Shown here piece by piece: positions 5,650 through 5,707 of a stretch of 5,707 nucleotides of DNA. Every line of letters begins with the position of its first letter. Within the stretch, counting starts at the first letter, position 1. The DNA is from an uncultured Collinsella sp. (lineage in GTDB: Bacteria; Actinomycetota; Coriobacteriia; Coriobacteriales; Coriobacteriaceae). The notes beneath the pieces are model-generated. The model had not been told where the DNA came from and did no database searches. It saw only the letters and a list, made by a program, of their open reading frames with translations. A program made the position numbers and the translations under genes. Location of the stretch: positions 1-5,707 of the forward strand of contig USCS01000107.1 in NCBI GenBank assembly GCA_900552875.1, in the 5' to 3' direction.

Positions 5650-5685
5650 AACCGACCAAAATAAACCTGTCCCTTTTTGGCAGGT
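5648..5685 (+). repeat. 38-nt repeat, copy 2 (end of AraC gene)
   Basis: This is the inverted partner of 1905-1942. It begins on the last two bases of the AraC stop codon. Relative to copy 1 it carries GA in place of TG at 5654-5655, which interrupts the 13-bp hairpin stem: CCAAAA (5656-5661) can still pair with TTTTGG (5675-5680), and ACC (5651-5653) with GGT (5683-5685). Both copies have the same orientation relative to the gene they follow. Confidence 0.7.
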
Positions 5686-5701
5686 GTCAGGAAGTGTCAG
5701 G
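5684..5701 (+). repeat. Tandem GTGTCAGG, 10-bp period
   Basis: GTGTCAGG occurs at 5684-5691 and 5694-5701, one helical turn apart, directly abutting the 38-nt repeat and running to the window edge. It is probably the inner part of a larger composite repeat element that continues to the right. Confidence 0.5.
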
Positions 5702-5707
5702 GGCGGG

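Overview
This window is GC-rich (roughly 60% by eye). Its gene content and style (cytosolic sugar hydrolase, RpiR and AraC regulators, repeat-rich intergenic DNA, long antisense open frames) fit a high-GC anaerobic gut actinobacterium of the Coriobacteriia, perhaps Collinsella or a relative. That placement is an impression from composition and protein style, not the result of a search.

Layout. Positions 1-269 hold no gene but are dense in symmetric DNA: a perfect 28-bp palindrome, a perfect 18-bp inverted repeat with a third partial copy, and a plausible promoter for the next gene. Positions 270-890 (+) encode a 206-residue protein that joins an XRE-type DNA-binding domain to what looks like a complete desulfoferrodoxin: a desulforedoxin-type Cys4 site followed by a superoxide-reductase-type His4Cys site. 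Positions 891-1028 lie between convergent genes and hold a 22-bp inverted repeat whose only two mismatches become G.U pairs in RNA read on the + strand.

Positions 1029-4526 are a two-gene minus-strand unit. The first gene is an 866-residue cytosolic glycoside hydrolase resembling GH106 (alpha-L-rhamnosidase-like). A MurR/RpiR regulator (284 residues) follows after 42 bp. A divergent gene on the + strand (4642-5649) encodes a 335-residue AraC-family regulator with an N-terminal cupin. The hydrolase is thus bracketed by two sugar-responsive regulators, which suggests a small locus for using a glycoside. No transporter is visible, so uptake must be encoded elsewhere or just outside the window.

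The most unusual feature is a 38-nt repeat (36 of 38 identical, with 30 consecutive identical bases) present once at the 3' end of the hydrolase gene and once, inverted, at the 3' end of the AraC gene. It flanks the divergent pair. In the hydrolase copy it supplies the last two codons and the stop codon. With the other symmetric elements it suggests an invasion by REP-like intergenic repeats. The second notable item is the XRE-desulfoferrodoxin fusion, a candidate iron-based redox-sensing regulator.
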